NCBI GenBank assembly: GCA_031374115.1
Contig: JANMNO010000160.1
Coordinates: 1 to 64,000, forward strand
From: JAKFWF01 sp031374115
GTDB lineage: Bacteria; Pseudomonadota; Alphaproteobacteria; Rhizobiales; Hyphomicrobiaceae
Reading direction: 5' to 3'
DNA length: 64,000 bases
Numbering within the stretch: the stretch's first letter is position 1; every line of letters starts with the position of its first letter. The notes under the pieces are model-generated. The model searched no databases. It was not told the origin of the DNA and worked only from the letters and a program-made list of their open reading frames with translations. Positions 7,566 through 16,826 of the stretch are shown piece after piece. Position numbers and translations under genes: made by a program.

Positions 7566-8528
7566 CTAGGGTTCAACGCGCAAGTAAGCAGCGATTTTAG
7601 TGCCGGCGCCAACGCTACTGATGATTTCTATTCTACCTCCCAACGCCTGAACACGAGCGCGCATGCCGTTCAAGCCCAAGCTCCTGTCGGACACCGTCTC
7701 GGGATCAAAACCGCGGCCCCCGTCCTGCACGCAGATCTGCAGTTCCGACCCATGACGTGCCGAGACGCGGGGAGTTGTATCCTGGGCGTGCTTGAATGAG
7801 TTCGACAACGCCTCTTGCACAATCCGATAAGCGCAAATCTTTTGCGATAACGTTGCATTATTGGGCAGGTTTTCGCAGCTGACGGAAACTTTGCAGCCGG
7901 TGAACTCCTGATGGCGGCGCGCCGCCAGATGGATCGCGTCGGTAATCGAGACGGCATTCAGTTCGGGCAATGACAGGCCCGTCGATATGTCCCGCACCTC
8001 ACGTAAAGTTTGCTTCATGACCTCGGTCAAGCTTTTATAATCATCAAGACTTCTCGGATCGCCGGCGCGGTCTATGACCGCCGACAAGCGATCGAGTTTC
8101 AGCAGAGTGAAAGTCAAAAGCTGCGCTGGTCCATCATGCAGATTGGCGCCAATTTTCTCCAGGACGCGCTCATGGATTTGAGCCGAGTTTTCGCTGAACT
8201 TTTGCAATGTACTGCGAAGTTTTTCGTTCTGATCGAGAAGGCACTGCGTCTCTGCGAGCTGATCGGTCAATCTGGAACTCGCCGTCCGGGCTGCATCGGC
8301 GAATGGCCGCGCCACCCAAAGATAAATCAGCGGAGTGGCAATGGCGGTGAGGCTTGTTGAAACTATCAGGCACTCCAAGATGACTGCAGGCGTCGGGTTC
8401 CATCCCGATAGCATCAGCATTACCAGCGCTTCGACAGTGAAGATTATGAATGCGATCTTGGCGACCATGATTACGAGGTCGCTAATCTGTGGCGATTGGA
8501 CCTGCCGGTTGTCGACTGTCAACGCCAT
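7566..8528 (-). CDS. NarX/DegS-type sensor histidine kinase
   Basis: 320 residues. Two membrane segments (about 19-42 and 48-73) are joined by a very short loop, so there is no periplasmic sensor domain. A coiled coil (about 85-120) leads to a HisKA_3 domain with H131 in GANLHDGPAQLL. The HATPase domain shows the N box (RIVQEALSNSFKHAQ), G1 (DGGRGFDP) and GLNGMRARVQALGG. It phosphorylates NarL-type receivers; the receiver-only gene immediately downstream is the obvious partner. The signal is unknown, and the absence of a large outer loop points to a membrane or cytoplasmic cue. Confidence 0.92.
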   Translation of the reverse strand: MALTVDNRQVQSPQISDLVIMVAKIAFIIFTVEALVMLMLSGWNPTPAVILECLIVSTSLTAIATPLIYLWVARPFADAARTASSRLTDQLAETQCLLDQNEKLRSTLQKFSENSAQIHERVLEKIGANLHDGPAQLLTFTLLKLDRLSAVIDRAGDPRSLDDYKSLTEVMKQTLREVRDISTGLSLPELNAVSITDAIHLAARRHQEFTGCKVSVSCENLPNNATLSQKICAYRIVQEALSNSFKHAQDTTPRVSARHGSELQICVQDGGRGFDPETVSDRSLGLNGMRARVQALGGRIEIISSVGAGTKIAAYLRVEP

Positions 8529-8792
8529 ATCGTTGTCCTCGCGAATGTACCGGTTCTTTCAAAAGCCATTTCGACTGTTCAGTCCACCAAACTGTGAACT
8601 TGTTTTCTGGTGAATTTAGTTCCTGCAGAATTGCTAAGCCTTTTGAACGAGGCCGACGTTTGCTGTTCTAATGTCGAAATACGAATCGTCCGTCAACGAG
8701 CACCGCCCGCAGAAAGCGCATTATCGCCGTCAACCGCTACCCTCATTAGCCGCCGTCGAGAAGACCTTAGAACAGCTCGAGCCGCCAACAAA
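8529..8792. other. Gap between ctrA terminator and kinase gene
   Basis: No gene is supported here. A 70-codon plus-strand frame (8610-8822) runs through the ctrA terminator and has no recognisable domain. The promoter of the kinase/receiver operon should lie in this gap. Confidence 0.5.
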
Positions 8793-8817
8793 AGCGGGGC
8801 CCCATTAGGACCCCGCT
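8793..8817 (-). terminator. ctrA terminator
   Basis: On the minus strand AGCGGGGTCC and GGGCCCCGCT pair over 10 bp around a TAATG loop, with one U-G wobble, followed by TTTTG. The same pair would be a C-A mismatch on the other strand, so it fits transcripts coming from ctrA. Confidence 0.75.
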
Positions 8818-8849
8818 GCTAATCACGCTATTATTGCCAACCATGTTCC

Positions 8850-9548
8850 CTAGGCAGCGACTGTGCCTTCATGACCGGGATCGCGAAGCACATAGCCGCG
8901 GCCCCAAACTGTTTCGATATAATGCTTACCGCCAGTCGCCGTTTGCAGCTTCTTGCGGAGTTTACAAATGAAGACATCGATGATTTTGAGTTCAGGCTCG
9001 TCCATGCCACCATAAAGGTGATTGAGGAACATTTCCTTGGTCAACGTCGTGCCTTTACGCAGCGACAGCAATTCGAGCATTTGATACTCTTTGCCTGTCA
9101 AGTGAACGCGGGCGCCATTGACCTCGACGGTCTTGGTATCGAGATTAACGCGAAGCTCGCCAGTATCGATAACTGACTGGGCGTGCCCTTTCGACCGCCG
9201 CACGATCGCCTGAATGCGCGCGACGAGTTCATCTTTGTGGAACGGCTTCGTCATATAATCGTCGGCTCCGAATCCGAGACCGCGAACCTTATCGTCGATA
9301 CCGGCTAGGCCTGACAGAATAAGGATTGGCGTTGACACCTTGCTCACGCGCAAAGTCTTCAAGACCTCGTATCCACTCATATCGGGCAGATTGATGTCCA
9401 ACAGAATGATATCATAGTCGTAGAGCTTGCCAAGGTCGACACCTTCCTCACCAAGATCTGTAGTGTAAACGTTGAAACCTTCGGACTGCAGCATCAGTTC
9501 GATGCTTTGCGCCGTCGCACTATCATCCTCGATCAGAAGGACTCTCAT
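8850..9548 (-). CDS. ctrA: Cell-cycle response regulator CtrA
   Basis: 232 residues, OmpR/PhoB family. CtrA is the alphaproteobacterial master regulator that binds TTAA-N7-TTAA sites, controls division, motility and methylation genes and, in Caulobacter, blocks replication initiation; it is fed by CckA-ChpT. The receiver has D51 (ILLDINLPDMSGYEV) and K101 (DDYMTKPFHKDEL). The winged helix carries the near-invariant CtrA sequence LTGKEYQMLELLSLRKGTT and LKIIDVFICKLRKKL. The C-terminus ends ...EGTVAA, close to the Ala-Ala ending that marks CtrA for ClpXP in Caulobacter. It is a single-gene unit with its own terminator and a large upstream region. Confidence 0.97.
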   Translation of the reverse strand: MRVLLIEDDSATAQSIELMLQSEGFNVYTTDLGEEGVDLGKLYDYDIILLDINLPDMSGYEVLKTLRVSKVSTPILILSGLAGIDDKVRGLGFGADDYMTKPFHKDELVARIQAIVRRSKGHAQSVIDTGELRVNLDTKTVEVNGARVHLTGKEYQMLELLSLRKGTTLTKEMFLNHLYGGMDEPELKIIDVFICKLRKKLQTATGGKHYIETVWGRGYVLRDPGHEGTVAA

Positions 9549-10155
9549 AGTCTGCCTCTCGTCCCCAGCCTACTGGAAGGCTGCTGCCCCAGTGTTTAAA
9601 GAGCACGCACTGATACTGTCGCTAAGCCGTTGTTAGGAATTTAGGGGTCAGAAGTTAACAAACTCTGATCTTGACTTTAAAAAGTCTGAAGTATCGACTT
9701 TTTAACTAGACCCATCGCTCCAGCACATCGAGACACATAAGCTGCAACGCCGCAGCACAAATTCCGCGGCGAAGTGCCGCGAACGACGAACGTGCCATAA
9801 GCCCTGTTGCAGATGCAGTTTTCACCATTCGCACCGTGACGAATGACCGAAAGATCTGTCTTGAAAACGATGCCCTATTTCGGCCTCAATCGATTCGTTC
9901 GACAACTGCAACCTGCCACCCGAATCAATTAACAGAATTCGCGGTTTGGCCCTAGGGCATGTGCGGCTTTTTTTATTTGTGGCAGGTCTGTGGCAATGAC
10001 TGAGACCAATGTGCCACAGCGCGCCGATGAGCTGCCAGTTGGCGGCGGCGGCAGTCACCGTCGTCATTCGGTCACATGCATTCCGCTTGGCAAGTTTGAA
10101 GCATACGCTAGGTTGGTTCCAGTCCTTTCAACACCAGCTTCTGCGAAGGATTTTC
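9549..10155. other. Divergent regulatory region of ctrA and the ABC transporter
   Basis: About 600 bases with no convincing gene. It holds the long inverted repeat at 9677-9705, single TTAA words at 9655, 9677 and 9702, two GANTC sites (near 9892 and 9922) that could be CcrM targets, and a T7 run at 9968-9974. No pair of TTAA words has the 7-base spacing of a full CtrA site. Confidence 0.5.
9677..9705. promoter_or_regulatory. Perfect 10-bp inverted repeat upstream of ctrA
   Basis: TTAAAAAGTC (9677-9686) and GACTTTTTAA (9696-9705) are separated by nine bases. The repeat lies about 130-157 bases before the ctrA start. The length and symmetry fit a dimeric regulator site on or near a ctrA promoter. 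Confidence 0.6.
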
Positions 10156-11775
10156 ATGCAAGTATTCTCTCGGGCGAACACGTTATTTTGCGTCTGCATT
10201 GCGGTGACATCGACCTTGCTCCAGGCGCAGGCGTGGGCGCAGACACGCGCCGAAACTTTGCGGCAAGTAACCGGCAACTCCATCAATACGCTGGACCCGA
10301 CAATGCCAGGTTCGACGCGGGAGGCTTTCGGGCTTTCTATGAACGTCTACGACCGCTTGGTCACATTCGAGCGCAAGCCCCAAGGCAACGGCTTCGTTTT
10401 TGACTACGATAAAATCCGGGGCGAACTGGCCGAAAGCTATAAAGTGTCACCGGATGGCTTGAAGCTCACATTCAAACTGAGGAGCAACGGCAAGTTCCAC
10501 GATGGCACGCCGATCACCGCTGACGATGTGAAATGGTCGCTCGATCGTCACGTTTCGTCGAAGTCGCTGGCGGCGTCCCAGTTGGCGACCGGCTCGCTGA
10601 CGAAGCCAGAACAGTTCAGGGTCATTGATCCGCTGACATTCGAAGTCACCTTAGAGAAACCTGATCGGTTTGCGCTACCAAATCTTGCAACCGTCTACGC
10701 CATCATAATAAACAGCAAACTGGCGAGAAGCAAAGCGACGGCAGAAGATCCATGGGCGCAAACCTGGCTGAAGGACAACACGGCGGCGAGCGGCGCCTAC
10801 ACGATCGAAACGTATAAGCCCGGCGAGCAAGTTGCCATCCGGCGCAATGAAGATTGGAAGGGCAATTCCGACGGCAAGCCCGCTGCATTCAAGCGTGTCA
10901 TCATGCAAACAGTGCCGGAAGCTGCCACACGGGCAAGCTTGATCGAGAAAGGCGATGCCGACATTTCGATCGACCTGTCGGCCAACGATGTGCTGTCGCT
11001 CGAGGATAAAGGCAAACTGAAGTTGGTGTCGACGCCGCAGTTCAATGCATTCGCGATGGTGGCGTTCAACACGAAGATGGCGCCATACGACAACGTGAAG
11101 GTGCGCCAGGCAATTGCCGCAGCGCTGCCCTATGACGACATGTTCAAGGCGGCGATCTTCAAGCGCGGAGCGCCCCTGCACAACGGCGCTTGGAGTGGCA
11201 CGCCCGTGAACAGCGTCTTCCCGCAGCCGATGCCGTTCAAACAGGATCTCACAAAGGCCAAGGCGCTGCTGAACGAAGCGGGATTTCCAAATGGCTTCGA
11301 GACGACGTTTTCATTCAATGTCGGCTCGGCGCCGATCAGCGAGCCAATGGCGGCGTTGATCAAGGAAGCGCTCGCCAAGATCGGCATCAAGGTCGAAATT
11401 CAGAAGCTTCCCGACGCACAAATATCGACACTGGTCTCGGAGAAGAAGCTGCCGTTCCTGGCCGAGAACTCGATCGCCTGGCTCCCCTCCACCGACTACT
11501 TCTTTCGCGTGTTCTTCAATGGCCCCTCGCGCTGGAATTATTCGTCGTGGGCGAACGCCGAGATCGACGAGCTGACCAAACGGGCGCAGTTCGAACAGGA
11601 TCCAAAGGCATACGATGCGCAGGCCAAACGGATGATCGCGCTCGCCGCGGAAGAAGTACCGTTGATCCTGCTATGGCAACCGAACCAGGATGCGGTAATG
11701 GCGCCGGCGATCGAAGGCTACACCTATTGGTTCCACCGCCAAGTCGATTTCCGCGACTTGAGCCGCAAGCCTTGA
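10156..11775 (+). CDS. ABC transporter periplasmic substrate-binding protein (SBP_bac_5, peptide/nickel type)
   Basis: 539 residues from ATG 10156, with AAGGA six bases before it; the frame is open further upstream but only this start gives a signal peptide (MQVFSRANTLFCVCIAVTS...AQAWAQ). Family 5 features are LRSNGKFHDGTPITADDVKWSLDR, the TLDPTMP region near the mature N-terminus, and a C-terminal lobe with VPLILLWQPN. It captures a peptide-like or other small solute in the periplasm and hands it to the permeases encoded next. Dpp, Opp and glutathione-type systems cannot be separated from the sequence alone. Confidence 0.92.
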   Translation: MQVFSRANTLFCVCIAVTSTLLQAQAWAQTRAETLRQVTGNSINTLDPTMPGSTREAFGLSMNVYDRLVTFERKPQGNGFVFDYDKIRGELAESYKVSPDGLKLTFKLRSNGKFHDGTPITADDVKWSLDRHVSSKSLAASQLATGSLTKPEQFRVIDPLTFEVTLEKPDRFALPNLATVYAIIINSKLARSKATAEDPWAQTWLKDNTAASGAYTIETYKPGEQVAIRRNEDWKGNSDGKPAAFKRVIMQTVPEAATRASLIEKGDADISIDLSANDVLSLEDKGKLKLVSTPQFNAFAMVAFNTKMAPYDNVKVRQAIAAALPYDDMFKAAIFKRGAPLHNGAWSGTPVNSVFPQPMPFKQDLTKAKALLNEAGFPNGFETTFSFNVGSAPISEPMAALIKEALAKIGIKVEIQKLPDAQISTLVSEKKLPFLAENSIAWLPSTDYFFRVFFNGPSRWNYSSWANAEIDELTKRAQFEQDPKAYDAQAKRMIALAAEEVPLILLWQPNQDAVMAPAIEGYTYWFHRQVDFRDLSRKP

Positions 11776-11793
11776 ACGCAGACAACCAAGACA

Positions 11794-12825
11794 ATGACGA
11801 CGTTAAGCACCATCGCGCGCAGGACAGGGAGGCGGTTCGTCTCCTCGTTACCGGCGTTGCTCGGCGTCGTCATGTTCACCTTCATTCTGATGCGCGTGCT
11901 GCCTGGCGACCCGGCGATATTCTTTGCCTCGGGACCAAACGCGGGACAGGCCGAGATCGAAGATCTGCGCCGGCAGATGGGGCTCGACAAGCCGATCCCG
12001 CAGCAGTTGGTGCTCTATCTGCGCGATATCGCGACCGGCAACCTGGGACGCTCGCTGACCACCGGACAACCGGTGCTGGCCGACATTCGCCAACGGTTGC
12101 CGGCCTCGCTCGAGTTGACGTTCACGGCGCTAACCCTCGCCCTTCTGCTGGCAATCCCGCTCGGCATCGCCGCTGCGCTGCGGCCGGGATCGCTCGTCGA
12201 TCACGCGGTGCGGTTTGCCTGCACGCTCGGCGTCTGCGTACCGACGTTCGTTTCGGGGTTGCTGTTGATTTACGTGTTCTACTATTTGTTGGGCTGGGCG
12301 CCTGATCCGACCGGCCGGCTCGATATCTTCACCTCGCCACCGCCACGCCTCACCGGCTTTTTGATGATCGACAGCCTGTTCGCCCGCGACGGCGAAGTTG
12401 CACGGGCAGCTGCAAGCCAGCTTGTTTTGCCGGCTGTCACCATGGCGCTGTTCGTGCTGGCCCCCCTCGCCCGTATGACGCGCGCCTCAATGCTCGCGGT
12501 TTTGAGCAGCGACTACATCCGCACGGCTGAAGCGATGGGATTGTCGCGCGCCCGCATCATCATCGTCTACGCACTGCGTAACGCACTGCTACCGGTACTG
12601 ACCATTGCAGGCATCGTGTTCTCGACGATGTTGGGCGCAAATGTTCTGGTTGAAAAAGTATTCTCGTGGCCAGGGGTTGCGTCGTACGCGCTCGATGCGC
12701 TGCTGTCGGCCGACTACGCGCCGGTGCAAGGCTTCGTGCTGCTGATGGCCTCGATATTCGTCATAGTGAACCTGACGATCGACGTTCTCTACGGCCTTGC
12801 CGACCCCAGGATCGGCATCGAATGA
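11794..12825 (+). CDS. ABC transporter permease, DppB/OppB type
   Basis: 343 residues. The N-terminus has the DppB pattern (FVSSLPALLGVVMFTFILMRVLPGDPA), then six membrane segments and the EAA coupling loop (YIRTAEAMGLSRARIIIVYALRNALLPVL). Inner-membrane half of the transport channel. The gap after the binding protein is 18 bases, and its stop overlaps the next start as ATGA, so translation is coupled. Confidence 0.93.
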   Translation: MTTLSTIARRTGRRFVSSLPALLGVVMFTFILMRVLPGDPAIFFASGPNAGQAEIEDLRRQMGLDKPIPQQLVLYLRDIATGNLGRSLTTGQPVLADIRQRLPASLELTFTALTLALLLAIPLGIAAALRPGSLVDHAVRFACTLGVCVPTFVSGLLLIYVFYYLLGWAPDPTGRLDIFTSPPPRLTGFLMIDSLFARDGEVARAAASQLVLPAVTMALFVLAPLARMTRASMLAVLSSDYIRTAEAMGLSRARIIIVYALRNALLPVLTIAGIVFSTMLGANVLVEKVFSWPGVASYALDALLSADYAPVQGFVLLMASIFVIVNLTIDVLYGLADPRIGIE

Positions 12826-13670
12826 CGACGTCGACACTCAGCCATGCCGGCTATGTGCTCCGCGCCAATCCGCTGACCGCGATCGCTGGAGGCGGTGCGG
12901 CACTCCTGGTCTTCGTTGCTTTGTTCGGGCCGTGGATCGTGCCGTACGATCCAATCGCGTCGAACGTGTCGAACTCGCTGCAGCCGCCGAGCTCCGCACA
13001 CTGGGCCGGCACGGATCAACTCGGCCGCGACATCTTTAGCCGTATCCTGGCTGCCACCCGTCTAGATCTGTTAATTGCGGCATCCGCCGTCAGCCTTTCG
13101 TTCGTTGCCGGCGCGCTGATCGGGAGCTTGTGTGGCTACTGGGGCGGCACTGTCGATCGTTGGGTCGGTCGCATCGTCGATGTGCTGATGGCATTTCCGT
13201 TGTTCGTGCTGGCGATGGCAATGGTCGCGGCGCTCGGCAATCGCGTCGAAAACATCATCTACGCGACGGCTATCATCAACTTGCCGTTCTACATCCGCTT
13301 TGCGCGCGCCGAGGTGAACGTGCGCCGCAATCTCGGCTGGGTGGAAGCTGCGCGCGCGTCAGGCAATAGCCACACGCAGGTGGTCACGCGCTTTCTGTTG
13401 CCGAACATTCTGCCGGCGATGGCGGTCCAGATTTCGCTGAACCTGGGCTGGGCGATTCTGAATGCTGCCGGCCTCTCCTTTATCGGGCTCGGTGTGCAGC
13501 CGCCAACGCCGGAATGGGGCATCATGGTCGCGGAAGGCGCACGCTTCATCACCACCGGTAAGTGGTGGCTGGTGGCTTTTCCAGGCCTCGCGCTGATGCT
13601 CGCGGTGCTGTGCTTCAACCTGCTTGGCGATGGCCTGCGCGACATCCTCGATCCACGGATGCGCACGTGA
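12822..13670 (+). CDS. ABC transporter permease, DppC/OppC type
   Basis: 282 residues from ATG 12822, which overlaps the upstream stop; the frame extends further upstream but inside the dppB-type gene. DppC features: an N-terminal membrane helix followed by WIVPYDPIA, AHWAGTDQLGRDIFSRIL, and the coupling loop WVEAARASGNSHTQVVTRFLLPNILP. It pairs with the preceding permease. Its stop overlaps the GTG start of the ATPase gene (GTGA). Confidence 0.93.
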   Translation: MTTSTLSHAGYVLRANPLTAIAGGGAALLVFVALFGPWIVPYDPIASNVSNSLQPPSSAHWAGTDQLGRDIFSRILAATRLDLLIAASAVSLSFVAGALIGSLCGYWGGTVDRWVGRIVDVLMAFPLFVLAMAMVAALGNRVENIIYATAIINLPFYIRFARAEVNVRRNLGWVEAARASGNSHTQVVTRFLLPNILPAMAVQISLNLGWAILNAAGLSFIGLGVQPPTPEWGIMVAEGARFITTGKWWLVAFPGLALMLAVLCFNLLGDGLRDILDPRMRT

Positions 13671-15337
13671 GCGGATCGCGCATCGACGGAGCGCCTCTCC
13701 TTACAATCGAGGATCTAAGGGTATCGTTCGCGACGCGACGCGGGGTGGTCGAAGCGGTGCGCGGCATCGACTTGACGGTCGCGAAGGGGGAAATACTGGG
13801 CATCGTCGGTGAGAGCGGATCGGGAAAGTCGGTCACGGCGTTCTCGGTGATGCAGCTACTCGACCGGGCTGCACGTATCACGCGCGGCACGATCCGCTTT
13901 CGCGGGCAGGACATCACCCGGCTCGGCACATCCGACCTGCGCCAATTGCGCGGCGCTGAAATGTCGATGATTTTCCAGAACCCGCGCGGCTGTCTCAATC
14001 CGATCCGCCCCGTCGGCGAGCAGATATCCGATGCCCTGCGCTCCCATCGCGGCATGACGCGCGCCGAAGCCCGCACGCGGGCCCTGGCTCTACTTGAGGC
14101 GGTGCTGATACGTGAGGCGGAAAGGCGCCTCGACGCCTATCCGCACGAACTATCCGGCGGCATGTGCCAGCGCGTCATGATGGCAATGGCGATGGCGTGC
14201 GAGCCCGATCTGCTCATCGCCGACGAGCCCACCACGGGCCTTGACGTCACCACACAAAAGACGGTGATGGACCAGCTGGCCGCGATAGTGCGCGAGCGTG
14301 GCATGGCGATGATCCTGATCACCCATGATCTAGGCCTTGCCTCGATGTACTGCGACCGGGTGGCGGTGATGGAGCAGGGGTTGATCGTCGAAACCGCGGC
14401 CTCCGGGGCACTATTTGGTGCTCCCAAGCACGCCTACACAAAGCGGCTGGTTGCGGCCTCGCCGACGCCGACCTCAACTGTCGAGAGCTTGTCGCCGGAT
14501 TTTGCCTACCGCTCGCCACCGCTAAGAGCCATCACCGCAGTTGCACAGCCTCCTCTCCTCTCTGTCGAAAACCTGGTCAAGCGTTTCGACGGCGGCGTTG
14601 CGGCAGTTGACGGGGTGTCGTTCGCCATCGGTGCGGGCGAAAGCTTAGGGCTCGTCGGCGAGTCTGGTTCTGGTAAAAGCACGATCTCGCGCATCGTATG
14701 CCGGCTGATCGACGCGACGTCGGGCGCCATTCAATTCGAAGGCCGCGATATCGGCGCGATCCCAGCGCGCGGTTTTCATAAGGCACCGGAGCGCGCCAGC
14801 ATCCAGATCGTGTTCCAGGATCCCGGCGATAGTCTCAATCCACGGTTCTCAGCGTTCGACTCGATCGCCGATCCGCTGCGCCGATTGAAACGCATCAGCG
14901 ACGGTCGTGACTTGCGCGAGCAAGCACTCGACTGCGCCTCGCGATGTGGTCTGCCCTCTGACTTGATGGACCGATTTCCGCATCAGCTGTCCGGCGGGCA
15001 ACGCGCACGGGTCGGCATCGCGCGCGCCATCGCGGCCCAGCCGAAGTTGCTGATCCTAGACGAGCCGACGGCGGCGCTCGACGTGTCGGTGCAAGCGTTG
15101 ATCCTGCAGCTCCTCGACAAGCTCCGGCGCGAAGAAGGTATGGCCTACCTGTTCGTCAGTCACGATCTCAATGTCATCCGCATGATGTGCGAGCGCACCC
15201 TCGTGTTGAAGGAAGGCCGGGTGGTCGAACAGGGGTCGAGCGACGAACTGTTCGCTCGCCCCACAACTGATTATACGCGCGACCTGCTCGCAGCTATCCC
15301 GCACTTCGATCCGAGCAATTCAAAAGTGTCCGTGTAA
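13667..15337 (+). CDS. Fused double ATPase of the peptide-type ABC transporter (DppD-DppF fusion)
   Basis: 556 residues from GTG 13667. Two complete nucleotide-binding domains lie in one chain. The first has GIVGESGSGKS, signature LSGGMCQRV and Walker B LLIADEPTTGLD; the second has GLVGESGSGKS, LSGGQRARV and LLILDEPTAALD. Each is followed by an oligopeptide-type C-terminal region (KHAYTKRLVAASP; TTDYTRDLLAAIPHF). This is the GsiA-like arrangement, in place of separate DppD and DppF proteins. It powers the transporter encoded by the three genes before it. The stop is 11 bases from the converging MFS gene, and a small GTGTAA-CGA-TTACAC repeat covers the stop codon. Confidence 0.95.
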   Translation: MSGSRIDGAPLLTIEDLRVSFATRRGVVEAVRGIDLTVAKGEILGIVGESGSGKSVTAFSVMQLLDRAARITRGTIRFRGQDITRLGTSDLRQLRGAEMSMIFQNPRGCLNPIRPVGEQISDALRSHRGMTRAEARTRALALLEAVLIREAERRLDAYPHELSGGMCQRVMMAMAMACEPDLLIADEPTTGLDVTTQKTVMDQLAAIVRERGMAMILITHDLGLASMYCDRVAVMEQGLIVETAASGALFGAPKHAYTKRLVAASPTPTSTVESLSPDFAYRSPPLRAITAVAQPPLLSVENLVKRFDGGVAAVDGVSFAIGAGESLGLVGESGSGKSTISRIVCRLIDATSGAIQFEGRDIGAIPARGFHKAPERASIQIVFQDPGDSLNPRFSAFDSIADPLRRLKRISDGRDLREQALDCASRCGLPSDLMDRFPHQLSGGQRARVGIARAIAAQPKLLILDEPTAALDVSVQALILQLLDKLRREEGMAYLFVSHDLNVIRMMCERTLVLKEGRVVEQGSSDELFARPTTDYTRDLLAAIPHFDPSNSKVSV

Positions 15338-15348
15338 CGATTACACAC

Positions 15349-16620
15349 TCATGCCATCGCTGGCTGCCGTATGAACTGCTGATTGCCGCCGCCCTTCCAG
15401 AGCCACAGCGCGATCGCCAGATTGAGGATATTCCAGGCGATCCCGTGCAGGAAGCCCAGCTGATATGAGCCGGTAAGATCGTATATTACGCCGGTCAGCC
15501 AACCGCCCAGCGCCATCCCGACGATGGTCGACATGATCACCAGCCCGACCCGCGTGCCGGCTTCGGATGCGGCAAATTTCTCGCGCACAATGATCGCGTA
15601 GCTCGGTACGATGCCACCTTGGCTCAATCCAAATAGAGCGGACACGATATAGAGCGACATCAGGCCGTCAAACGGCAGATAGAGCAGCAACGTCAAGCAC
15701 TGTAGTCCGGACCCGAGCAGAAGCGTTTTCACGCCACCGATGCGATCAGCGATCCAGCCCGAGGCAATCCGGCTCACAACCCCTAGTCCCAGCATGATCG
15801 ACAGCATTTCCGCGCCACGCGCCGTACCGAACCCCAGGTCCGCGCAATAGGCGACGATATGTACTTGCGGCATCGACATCGCGACGCAACAGGCGAGCCC
15901 AGCGACTATGAGCAAGGTTTGCAAGCGAGCGGGCGAGGTCGAAGCTTGTATTTGGCCATCGTTGCCAGCCAGCCCGATTGCCGGTCCCGTTTCGATCGGC
16001 GAGCGCCGCCGCAGCAACAGCAGAAGCGGCAGCATCGTCGCCAGGCAGAACAGGCCGACGTAAATGTTTGTCTGCCGCCATCCGTAGTTGGCGATGCCGT
16101 ACTGCAGGACCGGCGGCCAAAAGGCGCCAGCGAGATAATTTCCGCTTGCGCATATCGCGACCGCGATGCCGCGGCGCCGCCGGAACCAATGCGAGATATC
16201 GGCGATCAGCGGCCCAAATGTCGCCGATGTGCCGACGAGCCCGATGACGAGCCCTTGGACCAGGATAAATTCCCACAGCGTCCGCGTCATCGACGTCAAG
16301 ACGAACCCGCTGCCGATTGCCAGCGTGCCCAGCAGCAATGGCGGTACAATACCGACGCGGTCCGCCAGTCGCCCCATCAGGATGCCGCCCAGCGCGATAC
16401 CCATCATCGTCATTGTGTAGGGCAGCGATGCGGTGCCACGCAGCACGCCGAAATCAGCCTGGATCGTCGGTAATGACACAACCACCGACCAAAGCCCGAT
16501 GCCACCTATCGTCGACAGCAGGGTTGAGACAAACAAACGTCGCCATGAATAACCGCTATCGATCGGGTCATCACCGGCTTGGCCGCCCGGCATGCTCGCG
16601 ACCTCGCTTGATCTCAACAT
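15349..16620 (-). CDS. MFS transporter (oxalate/formate or monocarboxylate-type)
   Basis: 423 residues from ATG 16620; a GTG 18 bases earlier is in frame. About twelve hydrophobic segments, with motif A-like GRLADRVGIVPP after the second segment and a matching GWIADRIGGVKT in the second half. The overall style (TASLPYTMTMMGIALGG, a central HWFRRRRGIAVAICASGNYLAG) is that of MFS carriers annotated as OFA-like or monocarboxylate permeases, which are abundant in soil alphaproteobacteria. The substrate is unknown. Confidence 0.88.
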   Translation of the reverse strand: MLRSSEVASMPGGQAGDDPIDSGYSWRRLFVSTLLSTIGGIGLWSVVVSLPTIQADFGVLRGTASLPYTMTMMGIALGGILMGRLADRVGIVPPLLLGTLAIGSGFVLTSMTRTLWEFILVQGLVIGLVGTSATFGPLIADISHWFRRRRGIAVAICASGNYLAGAFWPPVLQYGIANYGWRQTNIYVGLFCLATMLPLLLLLRRRSPIETGPAIGLAGNDGQIQASTSPARLQTLLIVAGLACCVAMSMPQVHIVAYCADLGFGTARGAEMLSIMLGLGVVSRIASGWIADRIGGVKTLLLGSGLQCLTLLLYLPFDGLMSLYIVSALFGLSQGGIVPSYAIIVREKFAASEAGTRVGLVIMSTIVGMALGGWLTGVIYDLTGSYQLGFLHGIAWNILNLAIALWLWKGGGNQQFIRQPAMA

Positions 16621-16826
16621 ATCAAAACTTTCCCGCACAAGGCTCTTGCTCCGGTGGCAGGGTTACACCAAATCTCCGGACTGACCCACAAGCCGGGCAC
16701 GCGGCTGCCATGCACCGCACCTGTTTGATGATATGAAAACGCCGCGTTATGTTCATAATGTTGCGATCATTGCTGCTCATAGACTAGAGACGTCCGCTTT
16801 TACCCCAAGGCATCGCTGCGCTCTCC

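Noticed and set aside
9960..9980. T7 run after GCCCTAGGGC as a terminator
   Set aside because: The palindrome has no loop and the only other stem is three bases, so a terminator is not supported.
11190..12305. 371-codon plus-strand frame
   Set aside because: Runs in another frame across the binding protein and permease genes, both of which are clearly real.
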